A stretch of DNA of 64,000 nucleotides from an uncultured Lachnospira sp. (GCA_944381165.1 CALWKC010000006.1:31367-95366); one strand, 5' to 3'. Positions 25,450 through 34,054 are shown, numbered from the stretch's first letter. A program made the numbers and translations. The notes: generated by a model from the letters alone, not told the origin.

Positions 25450-25807
25450 AAAGAAACAGAAAAAATCCGAAAATTATCTCGATTATATACCTGTTCACAA
25501 TGAAAAGTATCGCTTCGAGACAGGAAAAAATCAGGAGATTACAATTTTTGTCGAGAACAGAGGCGTGTTTAACAGGATTGCACAGTTTTTGTTTAAAAAG
25601 CCGAAGGTTTCCCAAATTCATCTCGATGAGATGGGCAATTTTATATGGCCGCTTATGGACGGAAAGAGAACAGTCTATGATATAGCGGTTATTGTAAAGG
25701 AAAGCTTCGGGGAGAAGGCGGAGCCGCTTTACAACAGACTTGTAACGTATATTCGGACTTTGGAGAGCTATAATTTTATAATTATCTCAAATAAAAACAT
25801 CTCATAG
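25439..25807 (+). CDS. PqqD-like protein coupled to the OPT transporter
   Basis: The start is ATG 25439, overlapping the end of the OPT gene by 11 bp, giving 123 aa. The N terminus is basic (MPSKKKQKKSENYL). The later part, from about residue 60, matches the PqqD fold: SQIHLDEMGNFIWPLMDG, RTVYDIAVIVKESFG and YIRTLESYNFIII. PqqD-like domains bind peptides. Its coupling to a peptide transporter suggests binding of an imported peptide on the cytoplasmic side; that is inference. No radical SAM enzyme lies next to it. A terminator follows. Confidence 0.8.
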   Translation: MPSKKKQKKSENYLDYIPVHNEKYRFETGKNQEITIFVENRGVFNRIAQFLFKKPKVSQIHLDEMGNFIWPLMDGKRTVYDIAVIVKESFGEKAEPLYNRLVTYIRTLESYNFIIISNKNIS

Positions 25808-25824
25808 AGTATTAAGAACTAAGA

Positions 25825-25878
25825 TCCCGGTGATTTTGTGCAGATTTACTAATCAACACAAAATTACCGGGACTTTGT
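25825..25878 (+). terminator. Terminator after the OPT-PqqD operon
   Basis: TCCCGGTGATTTTGTG (25825-25840) pairs with CACAAAATTACCGGGA (25857-25872), with one G-U pair, and is followed by CTTTGTTG. Confidence 0.75.
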
Positions 25879-25906
25879 TGATTTTTTAACAATAAAATTG
25901 TATAAT
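25878..25906 (+). promoter_or_regulatory. Promoter of the Fe-S/FAD oxidoreductase and hyp genes
   Basis: TTGATT (25878-25883) and a perfect TATAAT (25901-25906) are separated by 17 bp, 37 bp before the start codon. The -35 box abuts the preceding terminator. Confidence 0.65.
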
Positions 25907-25942
25907 AATAAAAACAATTTCGTATAGAAACGGAGGTGTTTT

Positions 25943-28639
25943 ATGGCGAAAGAAAGAGAACTGATTCTTAAGCTTGGTCAGAAGATTACAGACAGAATCG
26001 GCGTTAAGGTTACTGTTGATGACCCTGAGTACTGGGGGCTTGCTGGGGTTGTCACTGACGAGATGGCAGAGGTTGCATTGTCGATGAAGGTACGTGTTCC
26101 GGCAACAGCGGAGCAGATTGCCAAAAAGTGCGGAAAGAGTCTTGAGCGCACAGAAGAGCTTTTGCGTGAGATGAGCGTTGTAGGATTAATAGAGTACAAC
26201 TGGGAGAACAAAGAGCGCGTAAAGCAGTATGTACTTCCTATGTTTGTTCCCGGCTGCGCGGAATTTATGATGATGAACGAAAAGCAGGTGGAGGAACATC
26301 CGGAGCTTGCGGATTTCTTTGAAAATATGTCAAGACTTCCGCTTGAGAAGATTACTCCTATGGTGCCGCCGGGAGGTGCAGGAATAGGTATGCATGTAAT
26401 TCCGGTTGAGCAGGCAATTCCGGCGGAACAGAAGTCGGTGAGCGTGGAGCATATCTCCTACTGGTTAAAAAAATATGAGAACAAATATGCGGTCGGAGCC
26501 TGTTCATGCAGACGCCAGCAGAGAATCCGGGGCGAGGGAACCGGAGAGATAGAGGGAGAACTCTGTATCGGTGTCGGCGATATGGCAGACTATCTTGTAG
26601 AGACCGGAAAAGGACGCTATATAGAAATTGATGAGGTTATGGAAATTCTTCAGAGAGCTGAAGACAATGGTTTTGTACACCAGATTACAAATATTGACGG
26701 TGAGGAGAAGATATTTGCAATCTGCAACTGCGCACCGGGTGTGTGCAACGCGCTGCGTACTTCGCAGCTTTTTAATACGCCTAATTTATCGCGCTCCGCA
26801 TACCGTGCCAGCGTGACTCCTGACAAGTGTGTTGCTTGCGGCAGATGTGTTGAGTTCTGTCCGACAGGTGCGGCTAAGCTGGGGCAGAAGCTTTGCACAA
26901 AAGAGGGGCCTGTGGTTTATCCGCAGGCAGAGCTTCCGGATAAGGTAAAGTGGGGCAGAGAAAAGTGGGATTTAAACTACAGGGACAGCGCAAAGATTAA
27001 CTGTTATGATACCGGGACGTCACCGTGCAAAACGGCCTGTCCGGCGCACCTTCCGGTGCAGGGATACATAAAAATGGCGTCACAGGGAAGATACATGGAG
27101 GCGTTAAAGCTTATAAAGAATGAAAATCCTTTTCCTGCCGTCTGCGGTGCCGTATGCAACAGAAGGTGCGAGGATGCATGTACGAGGGGAACTGTCGATG
27201 AGCCTATTGCCATAGATGAGATTAAAAAGTTCATAGCGGCAAAGGAACTCAACGAGTCGGAAAGATACATTCCAAAGACTGAAAATCATGAGGGAAAGCA
27301 GTTTGAGGAGCGTATTGCCGTGATAGGCGCTGGACCGGCGGGAATGTCGGCTGCCTATTATTTAAGGTGTAAGGGTTATCCGGTCACGGTTTTTGAAAAA
27401 GAGAAGAGAGCCGGAGGTATGCTTCTCTACGGAATACCTTCTTTCCGTCTTGAAAAAGATGTGATTGCTGCTGAGATTTCAGTTCTTGAGGCTATGGGAA
27501 TCGAATTCAAATTCGGTGTCGAGGTTGGAAAGGACACTACAATACAGAAGCTGCGAGATGAGGGCTATAAGGCGTTTTATGTCGCAATCGGGGCGCAGGG
27601 CGGAAGAAAGCCGGGCGTTCCGGGTGAGGACGCTGAGGGAGTCATGAGCGGTATAGATTTTCTGCGGCAGGTAAACCGTGATGAGGAGAGTATGAAGCTG
27701 AAAGGAAAAACAGTTGTCATAGGCGGCGGAAATGTTGCTGCGGACGTTGCGAGAACGGCGCTCAGAGCCGGCTCTTCAGACGTGACAATGTTCTGTCTCG
27801 AAAAGCGGGAAGAGATGCCGGCGGCTAAAGATGAGATTGAGGAGGCGCTTGAGGAAAATATTGATATTGAAAACGGCTGGGGTCCAAAGGAAATTTTAAC
27901 TGAGGACGGTCATGTGACAGGCGTTGTATTTAAAAAATGTGTTTCAGTATTTGGCAGTGACGGAAGGTTTGCGCCTGCCTACGATGAGAATGATACTGTT
28001 ACCGTATCGTGCAGCAACGTGCTTTTGTCGATAGGCCAGTCCATTATCTGGGGCAGTCTGCTTGAGGGAACGGAGGTTGAGCTTAACCCGAATAAAACGG
28101 CAAAGGCTGACCCGGTTACATATCAGACGGCTGAGCCGGATATATTTGTGGGCGGTGACGTTTACACGGGGCCTAAATTTGCGATTGACGCGATTGCGGC
28201 AGGAAAAGAGGGCTGCGTTTCAATTCACAGATTTGTACACAAGGGACACAGTCTGACGCTTGCAAGAGATTTAAGGCATTTTATAGAGCTTGACAAAAAC
28301 AATCTGGATATTGAGGAATATGACAATGCCAAGAGGCAGAGACCCGGCAGAAAGGCAGGCAATGCGGCGTCAACCTTCCGTGATTTGAGGGAGATTTTCA
28401 CTGAGGAGCAGCTGAAGACCGAGGCTGCGAGATGTCTGGGCTGCGGAGCTACGATTGTCGACCCTAACAAATGTATAGGCTGCGGTCTGTGTACGACAAA
28501 GTGCGAGTTTGATGCAATTCATCTCTCAAGAGATTTGCCTGAGGCGAGCCGCATGACAAAGTCTGAGGATAAGCTGAAGAAAATTCTGCCTTATATGCTT
28601 AAACGTGAGATTAAAATTAAATTTAACAGGAATAAGTAG
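25943..28639 (+). CDS. Multi-domain Fe-S/FAD pyridine-nucleotide oxidoreductase (GltD-like)
   Basis: The 898 aa product has several parts. Residues 1-280 include a winged-helix-like stretch (TAEQIAKKCGKSLERTEELL) and Cys motifs GACSCRRQQR and CNCAPGVC. A ferredoxin motif, CVACGRCVEFCP, lies at about 293. A GltD-type Fe-S region follows (CKTACPAHLPVQGYIKMA, CGAVCNRRCEDAC) at about 361. The FAD site IAVIGAGPAGMSAAYY is at about 457, the NAD(P) site VVIGGGNVAADVARTAL at about 592, and a terminal ferredoxin motif, CIGCGLCTTKCEFDAIHL, at about 850. It probably moves electrons between NAD(P)H and ferredoxin-like partners. It is followed by hypA, a membrane protein and hypB. Its physiological acceptor is unknown. 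Confidence 0.88.
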   Translation: MAKERELILKLGQKITDRIGVKVTVDDPEYWGLAGVVTDEMAEVALSMKVRVPATAEQIAKKCGKSLERTEELLREMSVVGLIEYNWENKERVKQYVLPMFVPGCAEFMMMNEKQVEEHPELADFFENMSRLPLEKITPMVPPGGAGIGMHVIPVEQAIPAEQKSVSVEHISYWLKKYENKYAVGACSCRRQQRIRGEGTGEIEGELCIGVGDMADYLVETGKGRYIEIDEVMEILQRAEDNGFVHQITNIDGEEKIFAICNCAPGVCNALRTSQLFNTPNLSRSAYRASVTPDKCVACGRCVEFCPTGAAKLGQKLCTKEGPVVYPQAELPDKVKWGREKWDLNYRDSAKINCYDTGTSPCKTACPAHLPVQGYIKMASQGRYMEALKLIKNENPFPAVCGAVCNRRCEDACTRGTVDEPIAIDEIKKFIAAKELNESERYIPKTENHEGKQFEERIAVIGAGPAGMSAAYYLRCKGYPVTVFEKEKRAGGMLLYGIPSFRLEKDVIAAEISVLEAMGIEFKFGVEVGKDTTIQKLRDEGYKAFYVAIGAQGGRKPGVPGEDAEGVMSGIDFLRQVNRDEESMKLKGKTVVIGGGNVAADVARTALRAGSSDVTMFCLEKREEMPAAKDEIEEALEENIDIENGWGPKEILTEDGHVTGVVFKKCVSVFGSDGRFAPAYDENDTVTVSCSNVLLSIGQSIIWGSLLEGTEVELNPNKTAKADPVTYQTAEPDIFVGGDVYTGPKFAIDAIAAGKEGCVSIHRFVHKGHSLTLARDLRHFIELDKNNLDIEEYDNAKRQRPGRKAGNAASTFRDLREIFTEEQLKTEAARCLGCGATIVDPNKCIGCGLCTTKCEFDAIHLSRDLPEASRMTKSEDKLKKILPYMLKREIKIKFNRNK

Positions 28640-28673
28640 CAGAGTTTTCCGCCTGCGGGAAATGAGGATTATT

Positions 28674-29018
28674 ATGCACGAGTTGGGAATTATTGTTCAT
28701 GTTGCAAAGACGCTTAAGAATGTTGCACAGCAGAATAATGTCAGCAAAATAGGCAGTGTGACGCTGGAAATCGGAGAAGTGTCAGGCGTTGTCGAGAGTT
28801 ATCTGACTGACTGCTGGCAGTATTATCGAAAGAAGGATTCTCTTATTGAAAATTCGGAGCTCAAAATCGAGAAGCTTGAGGCGGTAACATTTTGTGACGA
28901 CTGCGAAGAGCTTTATCCGACTGTGCGCTACGGCAGGCAGTGTCCGTACTGCGGAGGGTACAACACATGGCTTGCCGTTGGCAGCGAGTGCAACATTAAG
29001 GAAATTGAGGCGTGCTAG
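28674..29018 (+). CDS. hypA: HypA, nickel-insertion accessory protein
   Basis: The start is ATG 28674 after GAGG, giving 114 aa. The N-terminal MHELG carries the His that binds nickel. The zinc site is formed by CDDC and CPYC in TFCDDCEELYP and QCPYCGGYN. HypA delivers nickel to [NiFe]-hydrogenase precursors with HypB. It lies 34 bp after the oxidoreductase gene. No hydrogenase or other hyp genes are in the window, so its target is elsewhere or is a different nickel enzyme. A small hairpin (TTTCC/GGAAA) precedes the RBS. Confidence 0.92.
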   Translation: MHELGIIVHVAKTLKNVAQQNNVSKIGSVTLEIGEVSGVVESYLTDCWQYYRKKDSLIENSELKIEKLEAVTFCDDCEELYPTVRYGRQCPYCGGYNTWLAVGSECNIKEIEAC

Positions 29019-29098
29019 GCAGAGCAAAATTATAAAAGTAAGATGCTTGAATAAATTGGAACACATGATAAATTTCTAAATAGGAAGGGAGAGATTTT

Positions 29099-30148
29099 AT
29101 GTTATTTCATGTTTATGGGGGAAACGCTGTATATCAGTGGCTGGCAATGCTTTTAGTGCTTTTGGGGCTCATTCTTCTGAATGAGGTTGCAAGGCGGACA
29201 AAAACGGGCGGCTTAATAATATTCGGGGCAGTTCCGGTTGTGCTTACGGTCTATTTTATTGCTATTGCGGTATGTGCGGCGAACGGGCAGAGCTGGGCTC
29301 TCGAAAATCAGACGCATGTTTATATGAACGGCTGGTTTCATTATATGAAGCTGTACGCTTCTCTTGCCGGCTGTATCGGTTTCATGATGATTAAGTATGA
29401 GTGGGGTATAGGAAAAACACATTGGTTTAAGGCATATCCGTTTGTGATTGTGGCAATTAATATTCTTATAGCTGTTGTGAGTGATTTTGAATCGGCAATC
29501 AACGGTTGGTACAAGTGGTGGCTGTCATCAGAGGACGTTTGGCTCTACGGCGGCTGGCACAACGTAATGAACGGAATAGCGGGGCTTATAAATATTTTAT
29601 GTATGACAGGCTGGTGGGCAGTTTACTCATCAAAGGACAAAAAAGACATGATTTGGCCTGATATGATTTGGGTATACATAATTGTGTATGATGTATGGAA
29701 TTTTGCGTACACATACAACTGTCTGCCGACTCATGCATGGTTCTGCGGTGTTGCTCTTCTGCTCGCTCCTACAATCGCCGCGCTTATATGGAATAAGGGC
29801 GGCTGGATTATGAACAGGGCAAACACACTGTGTATCTGGTGTATGTTTGCGCAGGTTTTCCCGCTGTTTCAGGAGACGATGTCAGACGGCACACAGATTT
29901 ATCCGTGGGCGACTCTTCCTGTACAGTATGCTGACGGAACACTGAACGGAATTACTGCCGGAAGTTCGGTTAATGCTGACCCCACAGCCATGACGGTAGT
30001 ATCTGCGCTTGCGCTTATTTTAAATGCGGCTGCATTGATTTATATTATTTACAGAGCGGTAAAGACAAAGACAAATCCTTACAAGGGCGAGATATTTACC
30101 TCGTTCAGATATTACAAGGAGGCTGCTGAAAGGGCTGATATTAAGTGA
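29099..30148 (+). CDS. Polytopic membrane protein (DUF5692-like)
   Basis: The 349 aa product has about nine to ten membrane segments, starting with AVYQWLAMLLVLLGLILL. It is rich in Trp, often in pairs or clusters such as NGWYKWWLSSEDVWLYGGWH. I recall this pattern for DUF5692 proteins of clostridia, but the match is from memory and the family has no known function to me. It lies between hypA and hypB on the same strand, so it may belong to the same nickel or redox process, for example as a metal transporter or a membrane partner of the oxidoreductase. The start follows GGAAGGGAG. Confidence 0.65.
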   Translation: MLFHVYGGNAVYQWLAMLLVLLGLILLNEVARRTKTGGLIIFGAVPVVLTVYFIAIAVCAANGQSWALENQTHVYMNGWFHYMKLYASLAGCIGFMMIKYEWGIGKTHWFKAYPFVIVAINILIAVVSDFESAINGWYKWWLSSEDVWLYGGWHNVMNGIAGLINILCMTGWWAVYSSKDKKDMIWPDMIWVYIIVYDVWNFAYTYNCLPTHAWFCGVALLLAPTIAALIWNKGGWIMNRANTLCIWCMFAQVFPLFQETMSDGTQIYPWATLPVQYADGTLNGITAGSSVNADPTAMTVVSALALILNAAALIYIIYRAVKTKTNPYKGEIFTSFRYYKEAAERADIK

Positions 30149-30232
30149 TATACCGCTGCCCCGGCGATAAGACCGCAGGCTGACAGTGAAGATTAACGGG
30201 ATAATACATTAAACAACAGGAGTATTGAAGAA

Positions 30233-30907
30233 ATGACAGACAAAATGAAAATTATAGAGGTGAAGCAGAGTGTTTTTGCCGATAATGATGCAGATGCGGA
30301 AAAATTGAGACAGCAGTTAAAGGGTGAAAAGACATTTTTGCTGAATCTGATGTCTGCACCCGGAAGCGGTAAGACCAGTGTTCTTGTTCAGACTATTGAC
30401 AGGCTGAAGGACGACATAAAAATCGGAGTAATGGAGGCTGATTTAGATTCGGACGTTGACGCGCGGACAATCGCAGAGCGGACGGGAGTAAAGACAATTC
30501 AGCTCCATACAGGCGGAATGTGTCATCTGGACGCGGATATGACCAGACAGGGAGTTAAAGAGCTGGAAACGGGGGAGCTTGATTTGGCTGTCCTTGAGAA
30601 TGTGGGAAATCTGGTGTGTCCGGCTGAGTTTGATACGGGCGCGTCAATGAATGTGTGTATTCTGTCTGTGCCGGAGGGGCATGATAAACCGCTTAAATAT
30701 CCGCTGATGTTTACAGTCTGCGATGCAATGATAATCAATAAAATTGATGTTTTGGACTACTTTGATTTTGACCTGGATAAGGTGCGCGAGTATGCATATA
30801 AACGCAATCCTGATATAAAGATTTTTCCTGTATCCGCTAAGAACGGAGAGGGAATGGATGAGTGGTGTAAATGGCTTAAAGAACAGGTTTGCAAATGGAA
30901 TTCGTAA
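30233..30907 (+). CDS. hypB: HypB, GTPase for nickel insertion
   Basis: The 224 aa SIMIBI-class GTPase has a P-loop in LMSAPGSGKTSVL (about residue 43), EADLDSDVDARTIAERTG, the metal-site stretch LHTGGMCHLDADM and the base-specific NKID. It lacks the His-rich nickel-storage N terminus seen in some HypB proteins. It would act with HypA, 1.2 kb upstream, to load nickel into an enzyme by GTP hydrolysis. The start follows AGGAG. A terminator follows. Confidence 0.94.
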   Translation: MTDKMKIIEVKQSVFADNDADAEKLRQQLKGEKTFLLNLMSAPGSGKTSVLVQTIDRLKDDIKIGVMEADLDSDVDARTIAERTGVKTIQLHTGGMCHLDADMTRQGVKELETGELDLAVLENVGNLVCPAEFDTGASMNVCILSVPEGHDKPLKYPLMFTVCDAMIINKIDVLDYFDFDLDKVREYAYKRNPDIKIFPVSAKNGEGMDEWCKWLKEQVCKWNS

Positions 30908-30936
30908 TTATATAAATTATGTTTAAAGGGCTGTAT

Positions 30937-30982
30937 AAGACTGCCGTATCTGACTGAAAAAGCGGGTGCGGCAGTTTTGTGT
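30937..30982 (+). terminator. Terminator after hypB
   Basis: ACTGCCG (30940-30946) pairs with CGGCAGT (30969-30975), followed by TTTGTGTTTTG. Beyond it, up to 31121, I see no gene or clear site. Confidence 0.6.
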
Positions 30983-31121
30983 TTTGTGCGGTATTTCTTA
31001 CGGGTATACGGCTTGTGCAAAGCATATTTATTCCGGTTGTATTTTATGTCCCGTCATGCTAAACTTGAAATGCCTGAATAATATAAAAAAATTTGTTCTA
31101 CCGGGATAAATCTCTCGGAAC

Positions 31122-31279
31122 GGAGGATAGTGTGAAAAATAAGCTCGATAGCTTATTTTTCACAAGCCATGCATGGCTGGCTATTTGTGCCGGAGCGTCA
31201 CAAATAAGCCATGATGGCAGACGCAAATTTGATATTTGCGTCGCCCCGTCGCGATAAACGCTCCGGAATGGAGATTAGT
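31122..31279 (+). repeat. Nested-palindrome / pseudoknot leader element, copy 2
   Basis: Hairpin A is TGTGAAAAATAAGCT (31131-31145) with AGCTTATTTTTCACA (31150-31164), 15 bp perfect. A palindrome AGCCATGCATGGCT follows (31165-31178). Hairpin B is GGCTATTTGTG (31179-31189) with CACAAATAAGCC (31199-31210, one bulge). Its loop strand GGAGCGT (31192-31198) is complementary to ACGCTCC (31258-31264). Hairpin C is GACGCAAAT (31220-31228) with ATTTGCGTC (31234-31242). The RBS GGAG at 31270 is 5 nt after the pseudoknot strand. Compared with copy 1 (5916-6073), stem sequences differ but pairing is kept, while the pseudoknot strands and the tail CGCTCCGGAATGGA are identical. Confidence 0.8.
31132..31257 (+). 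CDS. Possible 41-codon leader ORF inside repeat copy 2
   Basis: A GTG at 31132 follows GGAGG at 5 nt and opens 41 codons to TAA 31255-31257, ending one base before the pseudoknot 3' strand. The peptide starts MKNKLDSLFF, contains AICAGASQ and ends VAPSR. The peptide from copy 1 shares MKN, D-x-L-x-F, CAGASQ and PSR. Ribosome transit would open the pseudoknot. It may be a leader peptide or merely the reading of a repeat. Confidence 0.35.
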   Translation: MKNKLDSLFFTSHAWLAICAGASQISHDGRRKFDICVAPSR

Positions 31280-31927
31280 ATGACGAAAAAGCAGCTTGCA
31301 CTTGAAGTTATAGACAGATTAAAGAAAGAATATCCAGATGCGGGATGTACGCTTGAGTATGACGACGCGTGGAAGCTTCTGGTCAGTGTAAGACTTGCTG
31401 CGCAGTGTACAGATGCGAGGGTAAATATTGTGGTTGAGGGCTTATTTGAGAAATATACTTCGGTTGCAGCGCTGGCTGAGGCAGACGTCGATGATATAGA
31501 AAGAATTGTACACCCGTGCGGGCTGGGAAGGAGCAAGGCGAGGGATATAAGCGCCTGTATGAAGATGCTGCATGAGGAATACAATGACTGTGTGCCGGAC
31601 GATTTTGACGCTCTGCTTAAGCTTCCGGGAGTGGGAAGGAAGAGCGCAAATCTGATTATGGGAGACGTGTTCGGAAAGCCGGCTATTGTCACTGATACGC
31701 ACTGTATCAGACTTTCTAACAGAATAGGGCTTGTAAAAGATATAAAAGAGCCTAAAAAGGTTGAAATGGAGCTGTGGAAAATTATTCCGCCTGAGGAGGG
31801 AAGCGATTTGTGCCACAGGCTGGTTTATCACGGAAGAGACGTCTGTACGGCACGCACAAAACCACATTGCAGCAAATGCTGCCTTTTTGATATATGCAAA
31901 AGGAACGGGGTAAAAGAGTATGATTAG
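31280..31927 (+). CDS. nth: Endonuclease III (DNA glycosylase/AP lyase)
   Basis: The start is ATG 31280 after GGAG at the end of repeat copy 2, giving 215 aa. The enzyme removes oxidised pyrimidines and cuts the abasic site. The helix-hairpin-helix LLKLPGVGRKSANLIMGD and the catalytic Asp in VTDTHCIRLSNR are present, with the Lys in the expected position (GVGRKSA). The C-terminal 4Fe-4S loop reads C-TARTKPH-C-SK-C-CLFDI-C, so the first spacing is seven residues rather than the six of the E. coli enzyme. The stop overlaps the next gene by 8 bp. Activity is expected. Confidence 0.94.
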   Translation: MTKKQLALEVIDRLKKEYPDAGCTLEYDDAWKLLVSVRLAAQCTDARVNIVVEGLFEKYTSVAALAEADVDDIERIVHPCGLGRSKARDISACMKMLHEEYNDCVPDDFDALLKLPGVGRKSANLIMGDVFGKPAIVTDTHCIRLSNRIGLVKDIKEPKKVEMELWKIIPPEEGSDLCHRLVYHGRDVCTARTKPHCSKCCLFDICKRNGVKEYD

Positions 31928-32678
31928 AGAGGAGAGCCTTTCGGAAATTTCTGACGGCAGACTATACACCGAAAATGATATGGTGCGGGCAGATACAGGA
32001 AACTGTGCAGGGTGCACGCAGGTCTGCTGCAGGGGAATGGAGTCGTCCATTGTGCTCGACCCATATGATGTGTACAGGCTTACAAGAAGGCTTCAGACTA
32101 CGTTTGATAAGCTTCTGGATGATAAAAAAATAGAAATAAATATTGTCGACGGAATAATGCTTCCGAATATGAAAATGGCACCGGACACTAACGCCTGCGG
32201 TTTTCTGGGTAAGGATGACAGATGTCTTATACATGACGCCAGACCGGGAGTGTGCAGGCTTTTTCCTCTTGGGCGTTATTGGGAGAACGAGAGCAGCTAC
32301 AAGTATATATTGCAGAAAGACCAGTGCCATAAGCCGGGGCTTTCAAAGATAAAGGTGAAAAAGTGGATTGACATGCACGAGGGAAGCGCTTACGAGCATT
32401 TTATAGTGTCATGGCATAAGTATCTTAAAAGAACGGAAGCTGCGGTGCGAGAGCTTGCGGCAGAGTGTGCGTCAGAACAGACGGAGAACACATTGGAGGA
32501 GAGCCGGACGCAGACTTCAGGATCTTCGATGACTCCGGAGCAGCAGATACGTGTTATATGTCTTTATACGCTTAAGACATTTTACGCAGCTGGGTATAAA
32601 GCCTCTGATGAAAATGATTTTTTCAGTGAAATTGAGGACAGAATAAGCAAGGCATACACGGATTTGGGCATGGAATGA
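31920..32678 (+). CDS. YkgJ-family cysteine-cluster protein
   Basis: The 252 aa product has the Cys-rich N-terminal part of this family: CAGCTQVCCRG (about residues 28-38), then NACGFLGKDDRCLIHDARPG, VCRLFPLGRY and DQCHKPG. These Cys positions probably bind zinc or an Fe-S cluster. The C-terminal half is helical and unrelated to anything I recognise. It overlaps nth by 8 bp, so both may be made together; a role in metal or Fe-S handling would be consistent with that, but is inference. Confidence 0.85.
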   Translation: MIREESLSEISDGRLYTENDMVRADTGNCAGCTQVCCRGMESSIVLDPYDVYRLTRRLQTTFDKLLDDKKIEINIVDGIMLPNMKMAPDTNACGFLGKDDRCLIHDARPGVCRLFPLGRYWENESSYKYILQKDQCHKPGLSKIKVKKWIDMHEGSAYEHFIVSWHKYLKRTEAAVRELAAECASEQTENTLEESRTQTSGSSMTPEQQIRVICLYTLKTFYAAGYKASDENDFFSEIEDRISKAYTDLGME

Positions 32679-32696
32679 AAAGGGAGAATATAAAAA

Positions 32697-33560
32697 ATGA
32701 AAATGGAACTGTTTAAAATAGGAAGCCTGTCCGTTCACGGATATGGATTTATGATTGGAATTGGATTTATAATAGCGCTGTTTCTGGGAGAGTTCAGGGC
32801 AAAAAGAAAAAATATGAAGGATGAGGCAGTTATAGATTTAGCGATAATTGCCGGAGTTACAGGCTTTATCGGCGCTAAAATCCTCTATATTATCGTGAGC
32901 TTTAAGGAATTTATGGTTAATCCTCTTGCTGTAATCGGCTCTGAGGGCTTTGTTGTATACGGAGGAATTATTTCGGGAGTTTTGTGCTGCTATTTGTATT
33001 GCAGGGTTAAAAAATTAAGTTTTATGGAATATTTTGATTTGGTTATGCCTGAGGTTGCGGTTGCACAGGGATTCGGAAGAATAGGATGCTTTCTTGCGGG
33101 GTGCTGCTACGGAAGGGAGACAGACTCGGTTTTCGGTGTTGTTTTTCCTGAAAACAGTCTTGCGCCTGCCGGAGTCAAGCTTATACCCACACAGCTTATA
33201 TCTGCCGCAGGTAATTTTATAATAGCATTTGTGTTGATAATTCTTGCAGATGTAGTATTCAAAAAAAGAAACGAGGCAGAAGCACGAATAAATGTGAGCG
33301 GAAATGATGAAATAAGTCAAAATGCAGGAAACGGCAGAAGATTAAGATACGGAAGTGTGCCGGGAGATATTGGCTGCACATATATGCTTTTATACGGTAT
33401 AGGAAGATTTTTGGTCGAATTCATAAGAAATGACTACCGCGGTGAGATAGGTTTTATGTCAACATCTCAGTTTATATCAGTATTTATTGTTATCGGAAGC
33501 GCGGTGCTGTACGTGATTAATCATAAGAACACAAAAGCAGCAGTAATGACAAGGGCATAG
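32697..33560 (+). CDS. lgt: Prolipoprotein diacylglyceryl transferase
   Basis: The 287 aa membrane enzyme transfers diacylglycerol from phosphatidylglycerol to the lipobox Cys of lipoproteins. HGYGFMIGIGFIIALFLG gives the first helix with the conserved HG, and FVVYGGIISGVLC the next conserved block. The Lgt signature is GRIGCFLAGCCYGRETD, with the conserved Arg, and a second motif near the end is GIGRFLVEFIRND. A hydrophilic insertion (about residues 190-220) precedes GDIGCTYMLLYG. It lies 18 bp after the YkgJ-like gene. One substrate candidate in the window is the lipoprotein-type ABC protein at 36784. Confidence 0.94.
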   Translation: MKMELFKIGSLSVHGYGFMIGIGFIIALFLGEFRAKRKNMKDEAVIDLAIIAGVTGFIGAKILYIIVSFKEFMVNPLAVIGSEGFVVYGGIISGVLCCYLYCRVKKLSFMEYFDLVMPEVAVAQGFGRIGCFLAGCCYGRETDSVFGVVFPENSLAPAGVKLIPTQLISAAGNFIIAFVLIILADVVFKKRNEAEARINVSGNDEISQNAGNGRRLRYGSVPGDIGCTYMLLYGIGRFLVEFIRNDYRGEIGFMSTSQFISVFIVIGSAVLYVINHKNTKAAVMTRA

Positions 33561-33583
33561 GAGCGTAAGTCACATGACTTACC

Positions 33584-34054
33584 TCAAAAATATAAAAACT
33601 GGTTTTTGAAAAGTCCGATAAAGAAATTTATCAGATTCTGTTCTGAATATGTCATTGGCTCTGTGTGCGGAAAAAGCAATATCATACGGATTATATATAT
33701 AATAATTGTCAGTATGCCTGTTATAATCAATAGTATTGTAAATATTTTATTTGTTTTGCAAAAAAAGTAGCGGTTTAAAAATCCGTAGACAAGAACCGGA
33801 AACCATAGAAATATTGTCGGATTCATGAGCATCGCCTCATGCCAGTGAAGAGTTATCAGACATGCAAAGGCTCTCGTTATTCCGCAGCCGGGGCACGGAT
33901 AGCCTGAAACTATTGAAAAAAAACATATTTTGTGAAATAATATGTTAAAAAGAATAAAGACAGCACAGAAAGATAAAATAAATATGCGAAGTCTGTAAAT
34001 ATCACTTAAAAGCCTTTTGATACCGTTAATATACATATTATTTTTCTCAGGCAT
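33584..34054 (-). CDS. DUF2752 membrane protein
   Basis: The 156 aa product has three to four membrane segments and the DUF2752 signature YPCPGCGITRAFACLITLHW followed by EAMLMNPTIF. The conserved Cys pair and TR motif may bind a metal or cofactor; the family has no settled function. The start follows GGAGAACAGC. It is convergent with lgt, with 23 bp between, and divergent from the small membrane protein at 34156. Confidence 0.88.
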   Translation of the reverse strand: MPEKNNMYINGIKRLLSDIYRLRIFILSFCAVFILFNILFHKICFFSIVSGYPCPGCGITRAFACLITLHWHEAMLMNPTIFLWFPVLVYGFLNRYFFCKTNKIFTILLIITGILTIIIYIIRMILLFPHTEPMTYSEQNLINFFIGLFKNQFLYF

